In this document: piece after piece, positions 33,490 to 41,738 of the stretch
Numbering within the stretch: the first letter of the stretch is position 1
How the letters are laid out: each line of letters begins with the position of its first letter
NCBI GenBank assembly: GCA_934351835.1
Contig: CAKRJP010000007.1
Span: forward strand, 59,589 to 123,588
Length of the DNA: 64,000 nt
From: an uncultured Lachnospiraceae bacterium
GTDB taxonomy: Bacteria; Bacillota; Clostridia; Lachnospirales; Lachnospiraceae
Direction: 5' to 3'
Made by a program: the position numbers and the translations under genes
Notes under the pieces: model-generated
Database searches by the model: none
What the model saw: the letters and a program-made list of their open reading frames with translations, nothing else
Told to the model about the DNA's origin: nothing

Positions 33490-35264
33490 TGCATATGAAA
33501 AAGAAAACAAATGTAATAGATAATATAATCTGGGTATTAAGATCAATTTTTCGATTTGATCATAAGTATATTTTTGCAATGGGGACTGTGACAGTTATAA
33601 CGGCTATCTGTTCCCCAATGTCTACGCTGGTCTCGCAAAGTCTTATGAACAGTTTGCAGGAAAGAAGAAGCCTAAAGATGCTTTTGGTGCTTGCGGCAAT
33701 TTATATTGGAATTGATTTGTTTCAGATGCTGATCGAGTGCTTTCTGGATTACTATAAGTACACATTTGCACAGGAGTATAATCTACATTTGAATCAGGAG
33801 GTGCTTAAAAAGTCGTCCCGATTGAATCTGAAAAGTTTTGAAAGCAGTGAGACCTACGATATGGTGTCCAGGGCGCAGTATGAAGCGGATGGAAAATTGC
33901 TGACGTATTTGGATTCTTTGATGGGTGTTTTTTCCAGTATTATTACAACAGTTTCGTATTTGTTGATTATTGTCAGGTTCCGTATTTGGATTATGTTGTG
34001 TATTCTTATCATTCCTATCGTTAAATTCTGCATAAATAGGAAGATGAATCGGGAGACATTTAAAGTTATAAGAGAACGTACGAACGATTCGAGAAAATGT
34101 TGGTATATGCAGCATGTGCTTACTTATGGAGAAGCATATAAGGAATTGAAAATTTATAACTTGTTCTCGCATTTTATCGGTCGGTATAGAGAGTATAAAA
34201 AACAGTTTAATGCGGAAGATTTAAGGTTGAAGAAAAAAAGTACTGTACGATTGGGCGGCGCTACGGTTCTTGAAACAATGATTGATGGCCTCATATTTGC
34301 TTATATTGTGTTTTGCGGATATACAGGAGAGATTCTGATTGGAAATGTTGTGACATATATGAAGACGATTACACAAGTAAAAACACACGTGATGTCTGTA
34401 TTACAGATATTTTCCGATATGAATCAGGAAAGCATGTACATTGATCAGTTAAAAGAATATTTGGATTATCCGGAGGAAGGAATCAAAGGAAAAGAAGCTC
34501 TGATGGATATCGAAGAAATTGAATGTATTGAAATCAGGCATTTGTATTATAGATACAGAGAAGACCAGGATTATGTACTGAGAGATATTAATCTTAAAAT
34601 AGATGGCGCCCAGACAATTGCAGTAGTAGGACAGAATGGAAGCGGAAAAACCACTCTCTTAAAAGTTATAATGGGCTTTTATGATGATTATGAGGGAGAA
34701 ATTTTGATTAATGGAGTGGAACTTGGTAAGATTAATAAGACATCTGTACTTAACAAAATAGCTACATTATTTCAGGATTTTTATAAATATGAGGCAACAT
34801 TTAGGGAAAATATTGCATATGGAAATCTAAACGCAATAGATGATGATGAAAAGCTGAAAAGAATTTGTCGGAAATTTGATCTGGAGCAGTTGATCGATGA
34901 AACGGATGAGCAACTGGATTGTCAGATTGGCTATTGGTTCGACAATGGAAAGCAAATTTCAATCGGCCAGTGGCAGAAGATTGGCCTTGCAAGGGCATTT
35001 TGTAAAAATGCAGATTTATACATTATGGATGAGCCTAACGCAGCGATGGATGCGATATCTGAACAGCGGTTAGCGATGCTGTATCAGGAGCTTTTAGATG
35101 GAAAGAAAGGAATCATTGTTGCGCATAAATTTAACAATCTGATCAGAAGTGTGGATCGGATTATTGTTTTGGAGCATGGAGAAATCACAGGAAATGGTTC
35201 TCATGAAGAATTAACGAAATCCAATGAAACATATAAAAAACTGTATGAGATACAAGTGCAATAA
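33489..35264 (+). CDS. lanthipeptide ABC exporter LanT (no peptidase domain)
   Basis: A 591-residue ABC exporter: six membrane segments within residues 25-330, then an ATPase domain. Walker A GQNGSGKT is at 381-388, Walker B IMDEP near 512, and a His-loop VAHKFN follows. The ABC signature is degenerate, SIGQW instead of LSGGQ, in ISIGQWQKIGLARAF. It has no C39 peptidase domain, so it is a NisT-type transporter that exports without leader cleavage. Its ATG overlaps the lanC stop (TGATG). Confidence 0.88.
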   Translation: MHMKKKTNVIDNIIWVLRSIFRFDHKYIFAMGTVTVITAICSPMSTLVSQSLMNSLQERRSLKMLLVLAAIYIGIDLFQMLIECFLDYYKYTFAQEYNLHLNQEVLKKSSRLNLKSFESSETYDMVSRAQYEADGKLLTYLDSLMGVFSSIITTVSYLLIIVRFRIWIMLCILIIPIVKFCINRKMNRETFKVIRERTNDSRKCWYMQHVLTYGEAYKELKIYNLFSHFIGRYREYKKQFNAEDLRLKKKSTVRLGGATVLETMIDGLIFAYIVFCGYTGEILIGNVVTYMKTITQVKTHVMSVLQIFSDMNQESMYIDQLKEYLDYPEEGIKGKEALMDIEEIECIEIRHLYYRYREDQDYVLRDINLKIDGAQTIAVVGQNGSGKTTLLKVIMGFYDDYEGEILINGVELGKINKTSVLNKIATLFQDFYKYEATFRENIAYGNLNAIDDDEKLKRICRKFDLEQLIDETDEQLDCQIGYWFDNGKQISIGQWQKIGLARAFCKNADLYIMDEPNAAMDAISEQRLAMLYQELLDGKKGIIVAHKFNNLIRSVDRIIVLEHGEITGNGSHEELTKSNETYKKLYEIQVQ

Positions 35265-35291
35265 AAATAAAATTAATCAGGAGACGAAAAG

Positions 35292-38200
35292 ATGAAAGCA
35301 GAATGTCAGGATTATTATATGATTAGAACACCCAATTTACCCATAAAATACCTTGATAAATATGAGTGTCAAGAGTTGGATATATATGAGTTTATCCGCC
35401 AGAATAAAGAATTGGACAGCTTTTTCAGAAAAGCATTGTTAACTGCTAGTCCAACTCTTTACAAAAGTTATGTTAATAGACCTACAGATGAGAAGGGATA
35501 TAAGAATCTGACAGAATCACTGTTGAAATATTTCCTGCGGAGTGTGGGACGTCCTACTCCATATGGATATTTTGCATCTGTTGCATTAGGAAAGTTTGAT
35601 GAAAGTACGTGCCTTTTGCGCGGGAAACAGCTTCTGGATTTGCGGGTTGACAATAATTGGATAAATCAAATTGTGAGTTTGTTGGAGAAGGAGGACGCAA
35701 TACAAGGAAAACTAAAAGTCCGATATAATCCTTTGTGTTATATAAGTGGTGACCGGGTGAAAAATTTGTATTTTACAAGTCATGGAAAAGCGGAGGATGA
35801 AAAGAAGATTATCGAGGAGAAAAGTATCCGGCATACACCGTTGACGGATTTATTAAAATCTTTAGCATCAGATTTTATTATTCTGAAAGAATTGTCTGAC
35901 AGAGTCAAAGAATCATATGGGGCGGTTCCAGAGACAGTGATTGCGAAGACATTGGGTGATATGATAGAAAATGAGTTCCTGATTTCAGACCTTCGGATAC
36001 CGGCGTATTGTGTTGATCCACTGGCATATATCATTCAAAAATTAGATGAGATAGAATATTCAGGACATTATTTATTTGAATTGAGAAAGATACAAGATTT
36101 GCTTGAGGAATACCATAAAGAAGAAAGTGAAGAAATACTCCAAGAAATTTATAAAAGAATGAGTGCAATTAAAAAGAATAAAAATTATCTTATACTAAAT
36201 ACGGGTAACCAATACGTGGTGAATACACTAGACAGAAGTATTCAGAAAAAAATTGAAAAATTGGCAGAAGTATTGTATAAGATTCCCATTGACTTTGACA
36301 CAACTCATGCATTAAAAGAGAAATTCATGGAAGTATATGGAGAAAACGTTAAAGTCCCTCTTATGCAAATTATTGATGATAACAGATTTGACGGTGGAAG
36401 CCTTATTGATTTAAGCAGGATAGGGACAAAAGGCGAAGAAGAGATTTTACATATTATAGATAATAAAATCCAACAGGCATTCATAAATCAGGAGAAGGAA
36501 ATTCGTCTTTTTGATAAGGATTTTTCACATCTGCAGTATAAACCTGTATCAGTTGGGTCATTTGATATTAATGTGCTGGTTTTGGATAAAGATAAAAAAT
36601 ATGACTTGTGGTTGGGACCTAATTTTGGAGCCGAACATGCTGGAGCCATGACACAGAGATTTTCGGAGTGCTTCACGGCAGAGGAATTTGTGAAATATAA
36701 TCAACTGTATGAGAAAAACGAAGATGCTTACAGTCAATATGAGAATGTTGAAATTAGAGAATTTAAAACATTTGGCGGACAGAGTAATATCCTGAACATA
36801 AGAAGGAACCGTAAGTATTGCCTGGCGCTTGGGACTCATTCAGAAGATGAAAATAGCGAGATTAAGCTCGAGGATATATACATTGGTCTTGATGGTAGCG
36901 GAATATATGCATGGTCGAAACTACTTGGGAAAAAATTGAGATTTATTACAGATAATATGCTGAACCCAACATTGAACAATAAAATAACAAGGCTGTTACT
37001 AGGAGTTTCCAGAGAGTATAGTAGTTGTCCAATAAGCCGGTTAGCGTATCTTCCTTCACAATTACACTATAAGCATCTTCCTAGGATAAGGATAGAGGAT
37101 ATTGTTGTTGTGCCACGAATGTGGATGTTGGATAAAGCAGATATTTCCGGAGATTCCTATAATAAATTCAGAGATCAATTTGAAAAATTCAGGGAGATTT
37201 ATAAGATGGATTCGATTCTCTATTATGCGTCGACTGATAATCGAATTATTGTGGATTTAGATAAGGAGAAATATCTACATATTCTTTATAACGAATTTAA
37301 GAGAAAAAAGGAACTTCATTTTTCTGAAATAGAGGAAGGGTTGGTTGAAGGCGCTATAGTGCAGGATGATCAGAAAAATAAATATATTAATGAATGTGTA
37401 TTCAGTGTTTTGAATATTAATCAAAACCGTGCTTCATCCGAGCTTTATAATGGGAATTCTGAACTATGTGAAACCGACAGAAGAAAAACGTTATGCGAAA
37501 GCGGTTGGATTTATTTTAAATTATATGGAATTGGACATCGCGGAGATGAGATTATCAGCATGGAGCTTCCAAAACTTTTGGGCAATCTTGATTGTCCTGA
37601 ACATTTTTTCCTGCGCTATTCAGATGAGTTAGGTGAACATTTAAGAATCAGAGTAAAATGTGTTAATGAAGAGACCGCATATATACAGCTTAGCGTAATA
37701 AATAAGTGGATTCAAAGACTGATGGATATGGAAATGATTAATAATGTTATGTTTGATACATATTTCAGAGAAATCAATAGATACGGCGGAAAAGAGCTGA
37801 TTGAGTCCTGTGAACAGATATTTTTCAAAGATTCCGTAACCGTGGAAAAGCTTCTTCATAACAACATTTTGGATGATGAAAAAGAACTGGAAAAAGTATA
37901 TATGATTGGCATTTCTTTTATTCTGAAAAATTTGACGAAAGATTTGGACGATATGTTTTGTTTAATTGACACCGTGGGTTTTCAGAATAGATACAGAAAA
38001 GAGTATCGTGAACGGAGCCGGCAGTATGTTCAATACGTGCAGGCGGTGCTGGATGAAAAAGAAGGTGAATATCTGGATGTCATGGAAGAACATATTCAGG
38101 AAAAAAGAGTTTTAAATTCTTTTGCAGAAAAAATAGACAGCCAGATAGCGGAAGGGAAAAACACGAACAGCAGAGAGAATATTATTTTTTCTATTGTTCA

Positions 38201-38333
38201 TATGTATTGTAACAGGGTGACGGGAATTCGAGCTTATGAGGAAAAATATTTAGAACTTGTAAGAAATGCATTGTACCAGATTGTACAGCAGAGAAAACAT
38301 CGCAATAATAGTGCGGGCATGAATATGAGGTGA
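35292..38333 (+). CDS. lantibiotic dehydratase LanB (full length)
   Basis: A 1013-residue class I dehydratase. It glutamylates Ser/Thr using Glu-tRNA and eliminates the glutamate. The N-terminal glutamylation domain has R83, R87 and T89 in FLRSVGRPTPYG, the motif of NisB. The C-terminal elimination domain (SpaB_C) includes FFLRYSDELGEHLRIRVK near residues 771-788 and HMYCNR with His970. Length and motifs are those of a single-chain LanB (not a split thiopeptide type). It lies 27 bases after lanT and overlaps lanC2 by 4 bases (GTGA). Confidence 0.94.
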   Translation: MKAECQDYYMIRTPNLPIKYLDKYECQELDIYEFIRQNKELDSFFRKALLTASPTLYKSYVNRPTDEKGYKNLTESLLKYFLRSVGRPTPYGYFASVALGKFDESTCLLRGKQLLDLRVDNNWINQIVSLLEKEDAIQGKLKVRYNPLCYISGDRVKNLYFTSHGKAEDEKKIIEEKSIRHTPLTDLLKSLASDFIILKELSDRVKESYGAVPETVIAKTLGDMIENEFLISDLRIPAYCVDPLAYIIQKLDEIEYSGHYLFELRKIQDLLEEYHKEESEEILQEIYKRMSAIKKNKNYLILNTGNQYVVNTLDRSIQKKIEKLAEVLYKIPIDFDTTHALKEKFMEVYGENVKVPLMQIIDDNRFDGGSLIDLSRIGTKGEEEILHIIDNKIQQAFINQEKEIRLFDKDFSHLQYKPVSVGSFDINVLVLDKDKKYDLWLGPNFGAEHAGAMTQRFSECFTAEEFVKYNQLYEKNEDAYSQYENVEIREFKTFGGQSNILNIRRNRKYCLALGTHSEDENSEIKLEDIYIGLDGSGIYAWSKLLGKKLRFITDNMLNPTLNNKITRLLLGVSREYSSCPISRLAYLPSQLHYKHLPRIRIEDIVVVPRMWMLDKADISGDSYNKFRDQFEKFREIYKMDSILYYASTDNRIIVDLDKEKYLHILYNEFKRKKELHFSEIEEGLVEGAIVQDDQKNKYINECVFSVLNINQNRASSELYNGNSELCETDRRKTLCESGWIYFKLYGIGHRGDEIISMELPKLLGNLDCPEHFFLRYSDELGEHLRIRVKCVNEETAYIQLSVINKWIQRLMDMEMINNVMFDTYFREINRYGGKELIESCEQIFFKDSVTVEKLLHNNILDDEKELEKVYMIGISFILKNLTKDLDDMFCLIDTVGFQNRYRKEYRERSRQYVQYVQAVLDEKEGEYLDVMEEHIQEKRVLNSFAEKIDSQIAEGKNTNSRENIIFSIVHMYCNRVTGIRAYEEKYLELVRNALYQIVQQRKHRNNSAGMNMR

Positions 38334-39571
38334 AAAAAGTGATAAATGATTCACAGTTGAGAAAGGAAGTTAGACATGCGGTTTGTCAATATGTTGAATA
38401 TTTTGTAAATGAATTTCAGCTTGGACAGATAAAAAAGGAAACATATGATGATGTATTGTTTTTCTGTGCGGAGATTTTAAAAGAGTCAGTTTTGGAAGTT
38501 TACCAAGAAGATATAAAGTCTATCATTATGAAGATTTTGAATGATCTGAAAGAAGATATCTACAAGGGGAACACAGAAGAACTTTTTTATATGGGTTCCC
38601 ATAAAGGAATTGGAAATATTGCTTTCAGCTTGAGAATTTTAAATGAAAAAGGGATCAAGCTGACGCAATTTCAAAAATATTTCGATGATTTGATTGCGGA
38701 ATATTATGATTCAAATATCAGCTTATATTACGAAAAGCAAACAGCTCCAATTTTATACGATACAATTTATGGATTGTCAGGCTTGCTCAATTATTATTTA
38801 GATAATCGAAAGGATCAAAAGTGTACGATTGAAGGTTTGATGAAATATCTAATTTTCCTTACAGGTAAAAATGAGAGCGGGATAATAAATTATTTTATTA
38901 TGGAATTACCGCCTTATGTGATAAATGAGTCGGAGAACATGCCGTATCTTGACTTTGGCATGGCTCATGGAATCCTTGGACCACTGATTGTGATGTCTAA
39001 AGCAAAGAATCAAGGGTTTTACACGGACGGAATAGACGAAGCGATCCAGATACTATTAAACTTATATAAAGAGTATACTGTGCAAGTAGAAAATAAAATA
39101 TTAAAATTTCCGGTTCAGTTAGGAATGAAAGAGTACGAAGAGAAGACGGCAAAGCGTTTATCATTTAATTGCGGGTGGTGTTATGGAAATGGCAGTATTG
39201 CATTGGGACTTATGAGAACAGCTCAATATTGTGGTAGCAGTGATGAATATGAGTATTATAAAGAGGCGTTATTGAAAATCTTGTCTGCTCCAATCGAACA
39301 GCAAGGCTTGGATGAACCGATTATTTGTCATGGATATGCGAGTGTTTTAATGCTTCAGATGAGCGCATATTTTCAAACAAACGATATTCATTTTTTAGAG
39401 ACACTAGACAAGAATGTATATGTCACATTAAAGTGTCATGAAAATTATTGGGAGAAGATGGAGTATAGGACGGAATATTCTATGTTAGAAGGAGCAAATG
39501 GTGTAATGCTTGCTTTGCTAAAAACGATGGGCGGAAAAATTGTAAGTAATAGGCTTTTATTACTTGAATAA
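38330..39571 (+). CDS. lanthipeptide cyclase LanC (second copy)
   Basis: A 413-residue LanC from a GTG start overlapping the LanB stop. Zinc ligands Cys284 (WCYG), Cys333 and His334 (CHGYA), and His213 (MAHG) are all intact. It shares with the first LanC the architecture and most motifs, but the sequence is clearly diverged. The gene is last in the operon. Two active-site-complete cyclases in one class I cluster is unusual and suggests division of ring formation or of substrates. Confidence 0.92.
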   Translation: MKKVINDSQLRKEVRHAVCQYVEYFVNEFQLGQIKKETYDDVLFFCAEILKESVLEVYQEDIKSIIMKILNDLKEDIYKGNTEELFYMGSHKGIGNIAFSLRILNEKGIKLTQFQKYFDDLIAEYYDSNISLYYEKQTAPILYDTIYGLSGLLNYYLDNRKDQKCTIEGLMKYLIFLTGKNESGIINYFIMELPPYVINESENMPYLDFGMAHGILGPLIVMSKAKNQGFYTDGIDEAIQILLNLYKEYTVQVENKILKFPVQLGMKEYEEKTAKRLSFNCGWCYGNGSIALGLMRTAQYCGSSDEYEYYKEALLKILSAPIEQQGLDEPIICHGYASVLMLQMSAYFQTNDIHFLETLDKNVYVTLKCHENYWEKMEYRTEYSMLEGANGVMLALLKTMGGKIVSNRLLLLE

Positions 39572-39723
39572 AAGATGTGTTATTGTACTAATCAGTATTT
39601 TGGTGAATGCGATTTCTAAACTTTTCGAATAATTATTACTTAATGAATTGGTATTCATGCAGATGCGGATTACATATTTAACCATACATTCTTTACAGAT
39701 GATAGGCATATTTTTACTATTAA

Positions 39724-40266
39724 CTTAAATCCTATGTCCAAAGTTCTCTTGATGCAGAGTATCATAGAGAGTACGCAGATTATGCGAATCTGATGGAAAT
39801 CTCAGAAGAGGATGTGAAGAAACAGGTCGAAGAAGATTTTAATGAAAGCATCCGTCAGCAATTTACCTCTTCCGATAACATCACAGAAGAGGAGATTGCA
39901 GCTTACACAGAGAAGATGGCAGAGGCTAAAAAACTGGCGAAGTACAAGGTGCAGGATGAGAAAAAGGATGAGGATGGAAATTACACGGTCAGTGTAAAAG
40001 TTGAACCGTCCGATGTGTTTCAGACACTGCAACAGAGCTCCGCAGAAGTCAGCAAGGAAAAGATTGCACAGGGAATGAAAGAAACAGATCCGGGTGTATT
40101 TGCATCTGTTTTAACGGAAAGTGTGCAGAAGAGCATTGACAAGAACAGCTATGGGGATCCGGTGGCGGTAACTGTAAAAGTGGAAAAGAATCATTCCGGG
40201 ACGTATGAGCTGTCTGAAACCGAAAGAAGTAAGCTGGAGACAGCGATGTTTCCAACAACAGAATAA
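39724..40266 (+). pseudogene. DUF5105-like lipoprotein, 5' end lost
   Basis: The frame is open from 39724, where in-frame sequence KSYVQSSLDAEYHREYADY precedes the first ATG (39793). It resembles the C-terminal half of the DUF5105 family of lipoproteins (YVQS.LDA.Y.....Y, EE..KQ.E...). No signal peptide, lipobox or RBS remains. The cut lies about 150 bases after the lanthipeptide operon, so insertion of the cargo probably removed the front. The bases 39572-39723 contain nothing recognisable. Confidence 0.6.
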
Positions 40267-40634
40267 TTGAATATGGAAAAAGTGGACTGCTGGGGGTAAA
40301 ATCCTGGCAGTTTTTATATCAAAGTATGCAAGAGAAGCTACCAGTGGCAGGTTCTCTGTATAAAGGCTTGAAAATGATTCAGAGAATGCGAGATAATTCC
40401 AAAGGGACGAAAGAAGGTGAGAAAGTATTTGGATATTAACGGACTCAGAAGAAATGTCGAAAGATGTCGGATAATGCGAAAAATGACTGTTAAGTGACTG
40501 TTATATAACACAGTTTTGTCAGCCTTTTTTTATATACTTTTCTTTGTGGTGTTTTAAGGAAAGGCATAGCAAGGAGAAGAATTATATTTGCATCAAAGAA
40601 AGTGCTTAAGACAACAAAATGGGAATAATAAGCA

Positions 40635-40669
40635 AAGTGTTGTGATCGAACTGGTTGCAGCACTTTTTT
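40635..40669 (+). terminator. putative intrinsic terminator
   Basis: AAGTGTTG and CAGCACTT (one G-U pair) flank a 15-base loop and are followed by TTTTTA. The 500-bp gap 40267-40767 otherwise holds a tiny possible ORF (GTG 40421, about 26 codons) and the hairpin described next. Confidence 0.5.
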
Positions 40670-40721
40670 ATTCGACATTTTTCGAGAATTGTGGGACACT
40701 ACATATCCGGTCACCGCCATG

Positions 40722-40759
40722 CTCCGATTTGATTTCTATACGAAAAATCAGATCGGAGG
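40722..40759 (+). promoter_or_regulatory. hairpin sequestering the RBS of the sigma-like gene
   Basis: CTCCGATTTGATTT (40722-40735) pairs with AAATCAGATCGGAG (40745-40758) in a 14-bp stem with one G-U pair. The GGAGG ribosome binding site of the following gene (40755-40759) is inside the 3' arm. Translation would need the stem to open, so this is a candidate RNA switch or coupling device. Confidence 0.6.
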
Positions 40760-40767
40760 AAAGATAA

Positions 40768-41202
40768 ATGGCTTATAACAAGACAAGTGAAGAACGAAAG
40801 TGGAATTATTGGAAAGAACAGGAAGAAAAGAAACTGCGTGAACTGGGAATGGAAGAAGAGAAGATCCAAAAGCTGCGTCAGATGGACCGGGAAGATTTTC
40901 TGGAAGAGCGCAGATACCGGGAACATCTGGATGAAACGATGCAGGATATGGATTCCATAAAAGAAAAGGAAAGCGAGCTGTTTGCAAGGGATGTAAAGGA
41001 GCTTCTGGATCACGTAGGTGATAAGCGAATCTATGAACTATTGAAAGAAACGGAGCATCAGACACTGGAGATCCTCTTACTCAGTACATGGGGATATTCG
41101 GGAAGAGAAGTTGCTAAGATTATGGGAATGACAGAACAGACGATTTATACCAAAAGAAACCGTTTGAGAAAAAAATTAAAAAATTTATCAAAAATTGAAT
41201 AA
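40768..41202 (+). CDS. sigma-70 region 4-like regulator of the element
   Basis: A 144-residue protein. The C-terminal HTH (TWGYSGREVAKIMGMTEQ, then YTKRNRLRKKLKNL) is like sigma region 4. The first 90 residues are a charged, coiled-coil-like stretch (EEKKLRELGMEEEKIQKLR). It has no region 2, so it is not a complete sigma factor. Such genes are regular parts of Tn1549-like ICEs and probably control transfer genes. Its RBS lies in the hairpin above. Confidence 0.75.
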   Translation: MAYNKTSEERKWNYWKEQEEKKLRELGMEEEKIQKLRQMDREDFLEERRYREHLDETMQDMDSIKEKESELFARDVKELLDHVGDKRIYELLKETEHQTLEILLLSTWGYSGREVAKIMGMTEQTIYTKRNRLRKKLKNLSKIE

Positions 41203-41738
41203 TTATGGCGTTTTTCGTCGGCTATTTAATAGGCAGGTAAATTTTGCCAGTGTACTTTGATAATCTCATACCAGCATTACAGGTACGTTCCCGTAAGTAG
41301 AAGCGTGGCAGGAAGACGCGAGGACAGATGAAAAGGGCATGGAAGAAATCAGACCAGAAAGTGAGAGGCAGAGTTCTTTTGTGACGTTTTTGTTTCGAGC
41401 GAATCATCTTTAACTGAAACAAAGACCGTGGCGGTCTTTTGCGAGGATCACTTACGAGGGGATAATGATACATAGGAACTGCCAGTGAGCAGGGGATGGA
41501 CTTTGGGTTGTAATCAGCAAGACCTTTAGAAGATCCATGAGCGGTGCGATGCCAAGCATCCGCCTGTAATGTTCCCGTAAGGCAAAGGGGGAGTCGAGGA
41601 CAAATACAATGCCAAAAATCAAAAGTATAAGAAATCAAGGAAGAATGTGTCGTTGATATCAGATACATGCGGCTGTAGGGAGTTATTCCTTTACAGCCGT
41701 ATTGATGTGGTATCAGCAGACATATCAGGTAACAAACT
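41203..41738 (+). ncRNA. structured non-coding stretch before the helicase gene
   Basis: No convincing ORF. Two GTTCCCGTAAG repeats (41287-41297, 41571-41581) each follow one arm of a perfect long-range pair CATTACAGG/CCTGTAATG (41275-41283, 41563-41571). Local hairpins: GGCA/TGCC near 41233-41249, AAAGACC/GGTCTTT with T-run (41421-41441), and CGGCTGTA/TACAGCCG (41670-41699). The layout suggests a structured leader RNA or regulatory region; I do not recognise a known RNA family. Confidence 0.4.

Noticed and set aside
40421..40501. A 26-codon ORF (GTG 40421) in the gap before the sigma-like gene
   Set aside because: An RBS-like GAAGG exists, but the peptide is too short to judge and no homology is apparent.
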